From positions 9,801,001-9,865,000 of the forward strand of contig OZ005612.1 in the NCBI GenBank assembly GCA_963930655.1: a DNA stretch of 64,000 nucleotides. The letters run 5' to 3'. Positions 44,241 through 55,807 of this stretch are shown piece after piece. Within the stretch, counting starts at the first letter, position 1; the number at the start of each line of letters is the position of its first letter. The notes beneath the pieces are model-generated. The model did not search any database. It saw only the letters and a program-made list of their open reading frames with translations, and was not told the DNA's origin. Made by a program: the position numbers and the translations under genes. The DNA comes from Myrica gale. Taxonomy: Eukaryota; Streptophyta; Magnoliopsida; Fagales; Myricaceae.

Positions 44241-46080
44241 TTTTGGCTATAGATCTGGTTTTTAGGGTTGATTTTTTTCTTCTTTTTGTAATTCTCTCCC
44301 TCAATATGATGTAGTGGAACTTTGTGTTGCTGAAATTGTTGCATCTTCTGCAGGAAAAAGTAATTTTTAAAATTTTATCACTGAATTGTCTCTCTTTTGG
44401 TTGCGTTGCAGCAATTGAATTTTTCTTTATGTTTTTCTCGACAGTCAAGCAGAGGTGCATAATTATGTTTCATATGCTGGGATTTCCATTGAAATCCTTA
44501 ACTATCCTCTGTTTGGTTGAGGAAAAATTATATCGAAATTCGAAGAAGATCATCGTCAAAACTGGCTTTCGATTTTGTTCCATAACCAAATCGAATAAAT
44601 GATTAAATAACCAAATCGATTTTGTTTCGACTTTGAATAGAGTTGATGTTGGACGAGATGGTCGATTAGGGGTTATTTTTTTGTCAATGATGTGGCAGGG
44701 GCAAGAAACATCTATACTACATATGCACGCGTATTATTTTAGCCAATTTTAAATTCAAGAATATTGTAGATTCTTGCTCAACTGGCTAGTTTTGTACACT
44801 CAAAACGGATCGATCGCTTGAGACACATTCAACATAAATATAGGCAAGCTTTTTTCACTGGACATGTAGGTCCATACGTCAGGCACATTTTCTTCTATGG
44901 GTGGGATTAGTAGTTCGACAGGTGTTTGTCAGGTAAAAATAAATTTAAAAGTTCTTTTGTTCTTGTCAACCGGTGCCACCGGTCAAGTGGATCGACCACT
45001 TGAAACAGAACAATCTTATTTTAGCTTGGAAAATGCTTCATTAATAAATCTTATTTGTCAGAATAATCAACGTATTTTGTGTATGCAAGTCCACAAATTT
45101 TATTAATAAAGAGAAATCAACCTCCACTGTACATACCTTTTCGGTGCGGCCACTACAGCGAGCGAAAACAAATTGATGGGGCACGGTACTGAAAATGAAT
45201 GAAATTAGAGGGCATGAAGGAGGTGTAAAGTCACTTCAAGAATTTGGTGTTAGGGTAACTATTCAATTGAAGATTTCAGGCAAGTCTAACAAAAATATTC
45301 ATGTGTCTACACAAGTCGTCTCCAGCCATAGGTTGTTGATGGATTTCATTCATTGTTCAAGTTAAGTTTAGGCATAATTGCTCTCCAACGACATATAGTT
45401 TACAGAGTTATGGGTTATATTATATGTTATAAGCTTAAACGACGACGTGTGTACTCGCTTGAGCCCCCTAATCAAATATGGGTATGTTTGTTTAATCATA
45501 AAAAATTTACCACATAATTTATTATTATTATAATACTTATTAAAAATCTTCTCTCTTTACTTTTTTTACCGACTCTCATAACATATCTTTACTTTATAAT
45601 ATTTCTCAAACTCCAATACTCAAAATTTTCACCCTCAAACATCCCAATAATTTTGTGGACAGGATCTCTAAGAGAGTCTGAACACAAAACATCGTCCACC
45701 TGCCGCTTCCCGTCTGTATTTGACTATTCTCTGGCCGGCTAGGAAACGTCACTGCGGACCTCAGTTTCTGCCGGTCGAAAATTCGATCTGAGACTTTCCG
45801 GCGGCCCCTTACCATATTAAATATTGGAAAAGCGGAGTCCCGGCAAAATATGGCTGGAGGAAAATGTGAATGTCGTAGAAGTAGACATCTCGAGGAACAT
45901 GAGCATTAAAGATAACGAAAGTCTAGAAGAATATATTCATTTTTTGGTCAACTTCTTCGAAACGTACGACTGGCAAAGCTTCTTTTTCTTGACTAAGCAT
46001 TGTTCTATAAAACACACACCGGTCGTTCTTCCCGGCACTGTTCTTTATCAAGAAGGAATACGGTTTTTGAATTATATTAT
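44241..46080. other. Intergenic DNA without a recognised gene
   Basis: Open frames are short and without recognisable domains. The longest plausible one, 45842-46105 or from 45824, overlaps the MITE at its end and has no familiar motif. 45478-45650 has weak inverted ends (GGTATGTTTGTTTAA / GGGATGTTTGAGGG) like a Tourist-type MITE, without a clear TSD. Confidence 0.4.
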
Positions 46081-46473
46081 GGAAAATTTGCTTTTTAGTC
46101 CTTAGGTTTTAACTCATTTTCATTTTTAATCATGAATTTTAGAGGGTCAAAATTTTAGTCCTTGAACTTTCATCTTTGTAAAATTTAGTCCTTCCGTCAG
46201 TTTGCCGTCAGTTTGTCGACAAATTTGTATCGGTCGACCGGTACATGAAGCGGACGACCGCTACATGTACCGGTCGACCGCTCACTTTCAAAACATATAT
46301 CTGGTCAACCGCTTCAAAATTGGCGGTTGACCGGTACAAAAATTGACGGCAGACTGACGGAAGGACTAAATTTTACAAAAATGAAAGTTCAAGGACTAAA
46401 ATTTTGAAGGTTGAAAGTTAAGGACTAAAATTAAAAAGGGCTCAAAACCTAAGGATTAAAAAGCAAATTTCCC
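46081..46473. mobile_element. Mutator-type foldback MITE with GGTCGACC motifs, 393 bp
   Basis: Ends GGAAAATTTGCTTTTTAGTCC and, inverted, GGGAAATTTGCTTTTTAATCC. Perfect 9-bp TSD TTATATTAT at 46072-46080 and 46474-46482. The central loop carries CGGTCGACCGGTACATG and related palindromes also found in unrelated LTRs in this window. Confidence 0.9.
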
Positions 46474-47195
46474 TTATATTATTAAAACAACTTTTTCCTG
46501 ATCACACGATGACCAACTTAAATTTACCAGGGTATGTTCGTTTAGTCGATAATTTGAGAATGCGAATCCAATATATGTGTATTGGAAACCGAATATGTTT
46601 AAATTTAGGAGCTAGTTAATTATTTTTCATTTTTACCTTGACCATGCGTATGAAAAATTACCAATATACCCTCAAATAGTGCTTTGAGGACATTAATACC
46701 GAAAGGCAAAACCGGAATTTTAAAAAATATGTGGCCCACACGTTCAACGCATTAACCACTCGATGGTGAGGCTTTGGTGATATGGTCATTTCATCTGACC
46801 ATTAAATACTGCCGCAATTTTTTCCCCTATCATATCTGCGATACCCTGCCCTGTCCCTGTCATACCTGCAACTCCTCAGTAGTGTGAATCACGCTTTTGT
46901 GTTCTTCTTCTATTCTTCTTCTTTTTTTTTTTTTTTTTACTTTTTCAATCGCATTAGTAGTTTGTCTTTTTCTTCTTCTCCTTTTTATTTTATTTTATTT
47001 TTCAACGGCATTAATTGTTTCTCTTTCTCTTTTTCTTGTTTAAAATACTTTCAAATATTTATATTATAATAAAAAAAATAAAAAAGAAATTCGAAATTAC
47101 ACCTCAATAATTTCTACACAAACACCAATACAACTCTAACATCATCTAAAAATTGGCTAGTTAACCATGAATGAGGATTCTTTAGACGGTAAAAT
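46474..47195. other. Intergenic DNA with a polypyrimidine run
   Basis: No gene seen. 46900-47040 is a TTC/TTTTT-rich pyrimidine tract that produces a long low-complexity Phe/Ser frame, which I discount. Confidence 0.5.
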
Positions 47196-48053
47196 TGTTG
47201 GCTTTTGTGCACAATTGAGATTTTGATAATTTCAATAAATGGATGAGTTTACAAAATGGACATCTTCAAAGACAAAGACAACTTGACAAAAAGAGCTAAA
47301 CCTTGGAGAAAAAGGAACAAGAAGATGCAAGGAGCTTAAAGAGAAGATTCAAAGACCTTAGGGTATAATCCTTGTAACTCTTTATTTCACATTTGATAAG
47401 GATTTGAATCACGCACTTGCATATCTTTCAAAACATGCATAAACCGTTTTAAGTATTATTTGAAAGATTAAAATATTTTTATAGGTTTCAAAAACACCCC
47501 AATCAAATCTCCAAACCTTCATATACTTATGGGAAGTATGTCTTCCAAATTGGGTGTTTAAAAGTGGTCAAAAACCTTGTTTTTAAAAGAACCAGATCAT
47601 GCTTAAGTTGAGGAGGTCGACCGGCTGTTCAAGCGGTCGACCGGTACTTCGACCGCCTCATGTAGCAGTCGACCGGTTGGTTTTGACAAAAGAGCCGTTG
47701 AGCTTCTGACAATATGACCGTTGGAGTAACGGTAACTTGAAGCGGTCGACCGGTTCATGTAGCGGTCAATCGACTCGTTTTAGCAAAAACTCCCAACGAC
47801 TATAAACAGCTAGTTTTCATATGTGACCTATAAATACACCTTCATTTCATCTAAAATGATAACCCAACGACCACATATCATTTCTACTACTTGAGAAATA
47901 TTATAAACCTTCTTATTCTATATTTCTCATAGCTTTCACACAAAACACACTTTCATATCCTTGTCTTTGTGTGAATAAAGAGATAGAGTCTTTCATTTTC
48001 ATATCCACTCTATTAAGAGAGTTTTTGTTCTTCCATCTACCTATCCATAAATT
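47196..48053 (+). repeat. LTR fragment with GCGGTCGACCG motifs
   Basis: Starts TGTTGGCTTTTGTGCACAATTG and matches the reverse complement of the solo LTR at 61513-62782 for about 850 bp, then stops. It contains at least five GGTCGACCG-type palindromes (47610-47770) upstream of a TATAAATA (about 47827), so they lie in U3. Confidence 0.8.
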
Positions 48054-48054
48054 C

Positions 48055-48265
48055 AGCTTTCTGGTGTCAGTGCAATGTGTCGACACTTATAAGTGTTGGA
48101 GATAAAAAATCAGCATCTTGAAAGTGTCCAATCCATTCCAAAACTTCTTTAAATACCTACATTATGAAAATTTGAGCTTATCAAGTTGTGTAATAGTGTT
48201 CAAGTACACTTAAAAATAATTAAGAGAAAAATTGATCTTGACAAGATGCCACGATATAAGCTAAC
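48055..48265 (-). repeat. Fragment of the GTGTCGACAC LTR family
   Basis: Its reverse complement aligns with about 13180-13390, including ACACTTTCAAGATGCT and GTGTCGACACATTGCA. It abuts the previous LTR fragment of another family, so one inserted in or recombined with the other. Confidence 0.65.
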
Positions 48266-48388
48266 CATTCAGCGGAATATCATAATGGCATGTGATGTTG
48301 TTCACAATTTCTTGATAGAGTAAGGCGATCTAGAGGCCTTTGTTCCTGACTACCAGGAGTTAGTTACAAAGAACATTGACAACGCGAG

Positions 48389-48835
48389 CAACATTTGTAT
48401 CAGAATAAAAAATAGGAAATAAAAGGGATTTTTCAGAAATATAGTAAATATTATAAGTAAATATCAACATTTGTATCACAATAAAAAATAAAAATAGAAA
48501 ATAAAAGGAATTTTCATAATTATAATAAATATTATAAATAAATATCAACATTTGTATCACAATTAAAAATAGAAAATAATAAAAGAGATTTTCAAACTTA
48601 TAATAAATATTATAAAGAAATATCAACATTTGTATCACAATTAAAAATAGAAAATAATAAAAAGAGATTTTCATAATTATAATAAATAGTATAAATAAAT
48701 ATCAACATTTGTATCACAATAAAAAAAATTAAAAACCATCAATCTAAATATTATTTTCAGAATAAAAAAAAGTGGAACATAAAAGGAATTTTCGGAATTA
48801 TAATAAATATTATAAATAAATATCAATACAAATAT
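48389..48835. repeat. AT-rich minisatellite, ~78-81-bp unit, five copies
   Basis: Units begin CAACATTTGTATCACAAT and end AATATTATAAATAAATAT. The fifth is lengthened by an insertion. Phe/Tyr-rich minus-strand frames across it are repeat artefacts. Confidence 0.85.
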
Positions 48836-51800
48836 TATTTTATATTTTCTCTTCTACATACATCCTAATAAAGGTAATCTACAAATAACAACTTTAAAAA
48901 ACATCACTTCTCTTCTCTCACTTTTTAATCAAGGTCAACAACTTCTACACAAATATCAATATAACTCATACATCACCTAAAAATTCTCAAAATTTTTCAA
49001 ATTGTAAAAATCTTTTTTCAAAATGAACATGCCCCAAATGAATGTGTTTGGTTTCCAACTGAAGAATTAATAATGAAATTGACTACCAATCCAACTTATA
49101 TTTTTTTTCTCTAATTTGATGTTCGAATTAGACCATCTAGCTACAATATTAAATAATATAGAATTCATACTGTCAGATAATTAATATGAATAACATTAAA
49201 TGACGTAGAATTTGAATGTGTTTATTTTTTAAAAATTTGACGGTCTAACTCTCTGGTAACAAATTAGAGAAAACTATTATCCACTTGAAATTACTAAACG
49301 AGTCATTAAAGAAACTAAGTATACAAGTGTTAATCGTGCTTTTTAAAGACATGGAAAAGGTCCACTAACAAGCTTCGGTCCAAAAAGTTAACAGAGCATC
49401 AAATAATAATAACTGGCATTGTACTACCCTTTAATTTTGCCATGCGGGACGCACTACATCATATATATTTGTAAAATGTACTGCCACCCTAACTACAAGG
49501 TTATCATTTCTTTTGAAGTTATCACATCCACTACTAAAAGATGTCACTTTAAGTGATCCCCAGCGATGAGAAAAATAACAGAACAAAAGCAAACACTACA
49601 GACGACAGAGCCTCCTATAATTTTAGAGACCCCCCCCCCCCCCTCTGACTTTTCTCTATAATAAATTAACGTAATGTTTGATTGTAAAAATTTTGAAGTA
49701 TTGAAATCGGTAAGAAAGTAAGGAGATAAATAATTTATATGAATTTTTAATATTTATTTAGAGTGGAAAGTGATGATTTGATAAGAATAGAGAATTTTAG
49801 GGAGTTATTTTATTGGGATGAAAATTTTGGAGGTATGAAATTTTTGCAACCAACACATAAAACATAACTTTGATTGCCCCCTCTCCCTCTAACCTCTCCT
49901 GCCGCGGGAAGAGCTCCGCCTCTTCTCGTCTCTCGTCCATCTTCCCTTCCATTCTGGTCTCTCTTAGCCAGATCTTGTAAAAAAAAATCTCACTTTTCTG
50001 AACCTTTTGTTCATGTCATTCACTCGACACTTTCTCTCATTGGTCGAGATCGCCTCTCCTCCTAGCGAGATCTTTCCTCTATTTCTTTGAGTTACTGTGT
50101 GCTCCATTTTCACCGGTCATTTAAGCTCTGGCCTTTTTCAGATTAGGCTTCTATGCTTTTTATTTTTTGGAGGGTCTGGCTCCCCTTTCCTTGAGCATGT
50201 GACTGAGGATTTTGATCCTCCACAAATCAATGACATGAGCTTGTTATGACCAAAAGAATAAAAAAAAGAGTTCTATACTTATTTGGTTCCTGGGTTTTGA
50301 CCCAGTTTAATAAATAGTTATTAAATTTTTAAATTGATTATAAAAATCCCTAAGTTTACAATTTTTATCAAACAAGTATCTTATTAAACTTTTATCAATA
50401 AAGTTATGAATCCAGTTCCAATACACATGTCAACCAAAACTAAAATTATGTGACTTGTAATTTTTGTAAGTTTTTTTTTTTCATGATTTTTTTTCCTAAT
50501 TTTGTGTTTTTAAATAATAAAACAAATTTAAATTATTTAAACTATTTTTAAAAGAAAAGATTTAGAAATTTTTTTTTAAAAAATTATAAGTCACATTATT
50601 TTAATTTTTTTATGGCACGTGTGAACTTATGATTAGAACTGATGTATGAATCATTAATTTTGAGAATAAAATTTTAAAAGGACTTATTTGATAACAATTA
50701 TAAACTCAAGGACCTCTATAATCAAGTTAAAAACCGGAGGAACATTTGTTAAAAAAGGTGTCACAATCCAGAGATGAAGCGAGTACTTAACAAAAAAAAA
50801 AAAACTAAAGACTACAAAATGAGAGGAAAAAAATTAAAGTAAGAAAAACAAAGTGGGTCTCTCGCCACCCATGAAACCGCCCCCATCATCCACCTGCCGC
50901 AGATGGCTCGTGTTGTCATCCATCCACCATAGGATTTTGGATAGTACACTCAATAGAGGAAGCTTTTGGATACTCTGAAAAATGGGATACCCATATCTCT
51001 GAAACACAAGGTACATCTTTGAATGAAAAAACGACCAAACATGAGGAGTTTTCTGTATTAACCTTTCATGTCATTTTTAATACTTGAACTTTGATTTTCA
51101 TGTGCAGGAGCTAATTAACAATACATTTTTTTTAAATGTTGGAGGAAATAACCAGGATAACAACTTTTTTGGTTGTCACTATAAGATCACGTTCCGCTGC
51201 AAATGTTCGATTTGAATCATAATTATTATCTATCGGATGAACAGGTCACCGCATCATAATAAATGTAGGTGATACCGACTTAACTATAATCTTTTGAATA
51301 ATTCAGGATAAATTAAAAAGATATCAGCCTTGTCCTTTTGTCAGTTTTTTGTTTTTGTTTTCTTTATTGTAGCCACGTACCTTAAAAAAATGACAGGAAC
51401 AAGTACTAATAAAACAAACAAAACTCTTAGAAAAAATAAAAATAAAACAAACAAAGCGCCTAGAGGTAGGTGTTTACTTTTGAGTAGATTCCAGTGGCCT
51501 CTGTTTTCGGACTTTTGTTTATGGCTTTCAGACTAGCCGTCCCGGCTTGTCGGCCTTTACTTTTATAAGCGGCACGGTGTTGGTCAACTTGTTTGTCAAT
51601 TGTCTGTTAGCTTCTTCATGTGCTAAAATTATGGGCTTCACTGTTGACTTCGTCTTTCTCATATTCTACAAAAAGTTTGTTATAGTCAAATGATAAACCC
51701 GTATCAACGGCTAATGTCGGCAAAGTTGTTAGGATTTTCATCTTTAGAATTGGTCCAAATCTTCCATTAACAAAATAACATCTGTACTCCTAGTAAGCTA

Positions 51801-52253
51801 TCCCCTGCAAGGAAGAAAGATAAATGTTCCTTCCAATGCAGTGTATTTGCATGTTAAAATTTTAGTTTTAGTATTTACAAAAAAATGAAGAGCGACATGA
51901 TTTAAGTGAATTTTTTTTATGTTTATTGTCATCAAAATAGATAATTTGATAAAAATAAAAATAATTTTATAATTATTTTGTTAAAAAATAAATTATATTA
52001 AAAGAGTGTTTGCAGGTTACTAATAACCCATGCATATGATATGAAAGGTTAGGGATTGTTTATGGTTGTCAAAGAAAATATTTTGTAAGGTATTTGTAAA
52101 CAGTTTAAAGTCGATAGCCTCCCCCAAGGATTATGGACCGTACAAATCAAACCACCGTTCCAACCGGAAAGAGTTGCCAATAGTGTCGATGGGCACCTCA
52201 TCTCCAACTGCAAATTTTTATACAGGCGGCGCAGCGTAATGCACAAGTCCCAC
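48836..52253. other. Intergenic DNA upstream of the receptor kinase gene
   Basis: No recognised gene. It contains a C-run at 49630-49643, a GC- and CT-rich patch at 49870-50060 that resembles a displaced 5' UTR, and the foldback described separately. The remainder is AT-rich. Confidence 0.45.
50300..50750. mobile_element. Degenerate foldback MITE
   Basis: The left arm (AATTGATTATAAAAATCCC ... ATTATGTGACTTGTAATTTTT) and the inverted right arm (ACTTGATTATAGAGGTCC ... ATAATGTGACTTATAATTTTT) pair imperfectly over about 180 bp each. The ends are eroded and no TSD was found, so it is an old copy. Confidence 0.55.
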
Positions 52254-52297
52254 CACGTGTCGCCGCCCACCTTTGACTTTGGCTCTCTCTCTCTTTA
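52254..52297 (+). promoter_or_regulatory. G-box, W-box and CT repeat upstream of the PSKR1-like gene
   Basis: CACGTG (52254-52259), TTGAC (52273-52277) and a CTCTCTCTCTC run lie about 520-560 bp before the start codon. G-boxes bind bHLH/bZIP factors and W-boxes bind WRKY factors in plants. A CT-rich leader-like region follows (52420-52560). The positions are suggestive only. Confidence 0.35.
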
Positions 52298-52814
52298 CCC
52301 TTCAGCAGTGTTAGCTGTCCCCGTTCCACGTATTAAGATCATTAACTCCCTAAACCTGACCGGCTTTAGCCAGTCTCCACCTAAAGCTTTTGTCCCTTTT
52401 CCCACTAAAGATTCACGATAGCTCTCAAAGCCCACTTTCTCCCCATCTCCACTTTCTCTCTTTCCCCCCAACTGCTTTTGCTACTCCAAGCAAGAATCTC
52501 TCTCTGCAAGAAAGCTATGGGGAGAGAAAGAGAAGCAGCTTTCTATCTTTCTTACTGACCCCATTTCTCGGCCTGACAGGTGTTCTTTTCCTTTTTCTGT
52601 GTTCTCTCTTTATTATATTCACAAGGGTGAAAACCAATATTTTTTTCATCCATTTTCTATCTGTCTTTGTCTTGCTCGTATTTGCTGCTTAATTTGTTCC
52701 TCAACCAAAATGGCCCAAATCATCAGCCTGATTCCAGATATCTTGATACTTGAAAAGGTTGGTTCTTTCACTTGATTGTACGGTCTCTGTCCTGTGGGTG
52801 TGCTCTTTTCAAAT

Positions 52815-55807
52815 ATGGGTGTCAGGCATTTCTGGTTGATGATCATTGTTCTTTGCTTCTGCTTCCAATCTCGGCTTCTGAATTCCCAGAACCTGACATG
52901 TCATCCGGATGACCTGGGGGCATTGGAGGGTTTCTTGAGGGGTTTGGAGTCAGTAATTGAGGGTTGGGGCACCAATTCGTCTTCTGATTGCTGTACATGG
53001 CCAGGCATCACTTGCGCCTCTTCCTTCTCCCGCGGTTTGAGAGATTCCGTGAATTACTCTAGAGTTATCAAGTTGGAGCTTGACAAGAGAAAACTAAATG
53101 GTGTACTATCTGACTCATTGGGCAACTTGGGACAGCTTAGAACCCTCAATCTCTCCCACAATTTCCTCCGAGACTCGCTTCCTCCGTCACTATTCCATTT
53201 GCCAAATTTAGAAGTCATGGACATAAGTTCTAATGACTTCTCCGGTGAAATTCCCTCGACCATTGATTTACCTTCAATCCAGTCCATTGACATATCTCAG
53301 AACAATTTCTCTGGTAATATTCCACCAGGATTTGGGAATTGTAGCTCCTTGGAGCATCTTTTTCTCGGCATGAATTACCTCACTGGTGGGTTGTCTGAAG
53401 ATATATTTCGGCTACGGAGGTTGGCGCGGTTAAATCTTCAATGCAACAACCTTTCCGGACAGCTGAAGAATGGAATCGGTAACCTTACTAACCTTATTCG
53501 TTTGGATATTTCCTCTAATGGGTTTTCTGGAAGCATCCCGGATGTTTTTTATGAACTGGCAAAGTTACAGGATTTTGTAGCCCATTCAAACAATTTCATT
53601 GGTCAGATACCATTTTCCTTATCCAATTCACCCACCATAACTTCTCTTAATTTGAGGAACAATTCTTTGGAGGGTCGAATTGTTCTTAATTGTTCAGCAA
53701 TGGCTAGTCTGGCCTCTCTTGATTTAGCTTCTAACCGGTTTTATGGATCTGTGCCTGCTAATCTTCCCTCTTGTCCACATTTGAGGAACTTAAATCTTGC
53801 CCGGAACAACTTCAGTGGCCAAATCCCAGAAAGCTTCAAGACTTTTCACAACCTCTCTTACCTCTCACTCTCAAATTCCAGCGTCTCTAATCTGTCGTCC
53901 GCCCTCAAAATTTTACAGGAATGCCGGAACCTAAGCACTTTGGTCCTTACACTGAACTTCCATAATGAGGAATTGCCGACTGATCCTACTCTTCATTTTG
54001 AAAACCTTAAAGTTCTCATTATTGCAAATTGTGGACTCACTGGTTCAATACCACAATGGTTGAGCAGTTGTACCAAATTGCAGTTATTGGATTTATCGTG
54101 GAACCGATTGGGCAGCACTATACCAGTGTGGTTTGGCAACTTTCATTCTCTCTTTTACTTGGACCTATCAAACAACTCCATTGCTGGGGAGATTCCGAAA
54201 AGCATAACTGGATTAGATGGTCTTATCTACGGGAATATCTCATTGAAGGAAACTTCCCCGGATTTCCCTCTTTTCTTGAAAAGGAATGTGAGTGCAAGGG
54301 GGTTGCAGTACAATCAAGTTTCGAGCCTTCCACCAACATTGGATCTAAGTCACAACAATCTTAGTGGACCAATATGGCCGGAGTTCGGGAGTCTGAAAAA
54401 ACTCCATATTTTGGACTTGAAATTCAACAATTTATCAGGGCAAATTCCAAGCAATCTGTCGGGCATGTCAAGCTTAGAGACTCTGGATTTGTCTCACAAC
54501 AATCTTACTGGGACAATACCACCTTCATTATCAAAACTCAGCTTTTTGTCCAAGTTTAGTGTCGCATACAATCATCTATATGGAGAGATCCCTTCAGGAG
54601 GTCAGCTTCTAACATTCCCAAATTCAAGCTTTGAAGGTAATAACTTTTGTGGCTCCTCTTGTCATCCACCAAGCGACCAAGTTCCTCTTGGATCACCCAA
54701 CAAATCAAGAAGAAACAGAGGACCTATCATTGGAATGGCTATTGGGATTGTTTTTGGAACAGCTTTTCTTCTTGCTCTCATGTTCTTGATTTTGTTGCGG
54801 GCATATACCCGAAGAGGGATCGATCCTGAGAAAGAGGAGGCTGTCACCAATGAGAAAGATTTGGAAGACCTTGGGTCAAGATTAGTGGTTCTGTTCGGAA
54901 ACATGGAGAACAATAAAGAGTTGTCCCTTGACGACCTTTTAATATCTACCAACAGTTTTGACCAAGCTAATATTGTTGGCTGTGGGGGTTTCGGTTTAGT
55001 TTACAAAGCGACCCTCCCTGATGGTCGGAAAGTTGCAATCAAACGTCTATCTGGTGACTGTGGCCAGATGGAAAGAGAATTCCGTGCTGAAGTGGAAGCC
55101 CTCTCAAGAGCTCAGCATCCAAATCTTGTCCATCTTCAAGGTATTGCTCGTACAATAGTAACAGGCTCTTGATATACTCTTACATGGAAAATGGTAGCTT
55201 GGATTATTGGTTACATGAGAAACTGGACGGCCCATCCTCCCTTGATTGGGATACAAGGCTCCAAATTGCTCAAGGGGCTGCAAGAGGGCTCGCTTATTTA
55301 CACCAATCATGCGAACCTCATATCCTTCACAGAGATATAAAGTCAAGTAACATTCTTCTCGATGAAAATTTTGAAGCCCACCTAGCTGATTTCGGTCTTG
55401 CAAGGCTTATACTCCCCTATGATACTCATGTCACAACTGATCTGGTAGGGACACTGGGCTACATTCCTCCTGAATATGGCCAAGCCTCTGTTGCAACTTA
55501 CAAAGGAGATGTGTATAGTTTTGGGGTGGTTCTGTTGGAACTTCTAACTGGGAAAAGGCCTATGGACATGTGCAAGCCGAAAGGATCCCGGGACTTGATT
55601 TCTTGGGTATTTCAGATGAAGAATGAGAATCGAACAAGTGAGGTGTTTGATCCATTCATATATGACAAGCAGCATGACCAAGAAATGTTGCGTGTCCTTG
55701 AGATTGCCTGCCTTTGCTTAAATGAATGCCCTAAGGTGAGGCCCTCAACTGAGCAGCTAGTTTCTTGGCTTGACAGCATCGACATCAATATCGAAATTCT
55801 GGTTTGA
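52815..55807 (+). pseudogene. PSKR1: PSKR1-like LRR receptor kinase, single-base frameshift
   Basis: Intronless; ATG 52815 is followed directly by a signal peptide (HFWLMIIVLCFCF). Then an LRR N-cap with DCCTWPGITC, about 20 leucine-rich repeats, an island-type segment (SPDFPLFLKRNVSARGLQYN) just before the last repeats (as in phytosulfokine receptors), a paired-Cys C-cap, a membrane span near residue 640 (IIGMAIGIVFGTAFLLALMF), and a kinase with GCGGFGLVYK, VAIKR, HRDIKSSNILL and ADFGLA. PSKR1 binds the sulfated peptide phytosulfokine at the plasma membrane and signals growth with SERK co-receptors. Full length would be ~997 aa, normal for the family. At 55142/55143 one T is missing (LQG then Y-C expected), shifting the frame to a TGA at 55170-55172. 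The rest of the kinase continues in the next frame to 55807 without stops, with all catalytic motifs intact. A recent pseudogene or a sequencing/assembly error are both possible. Confidence 0.93.

Noticed and set aside
46884..47069. Phe/Ser-rich plus-strand frame
   Set aside because: Product of a TTC/TTTT polypyrimidine tract.
48360..48674. Minus-strand Phe/Tyr/Ile-rich 104-aa frame
   Set aside because: It lies entirely in the ~78-bp AT-rich minisatellite and mirrors its period.
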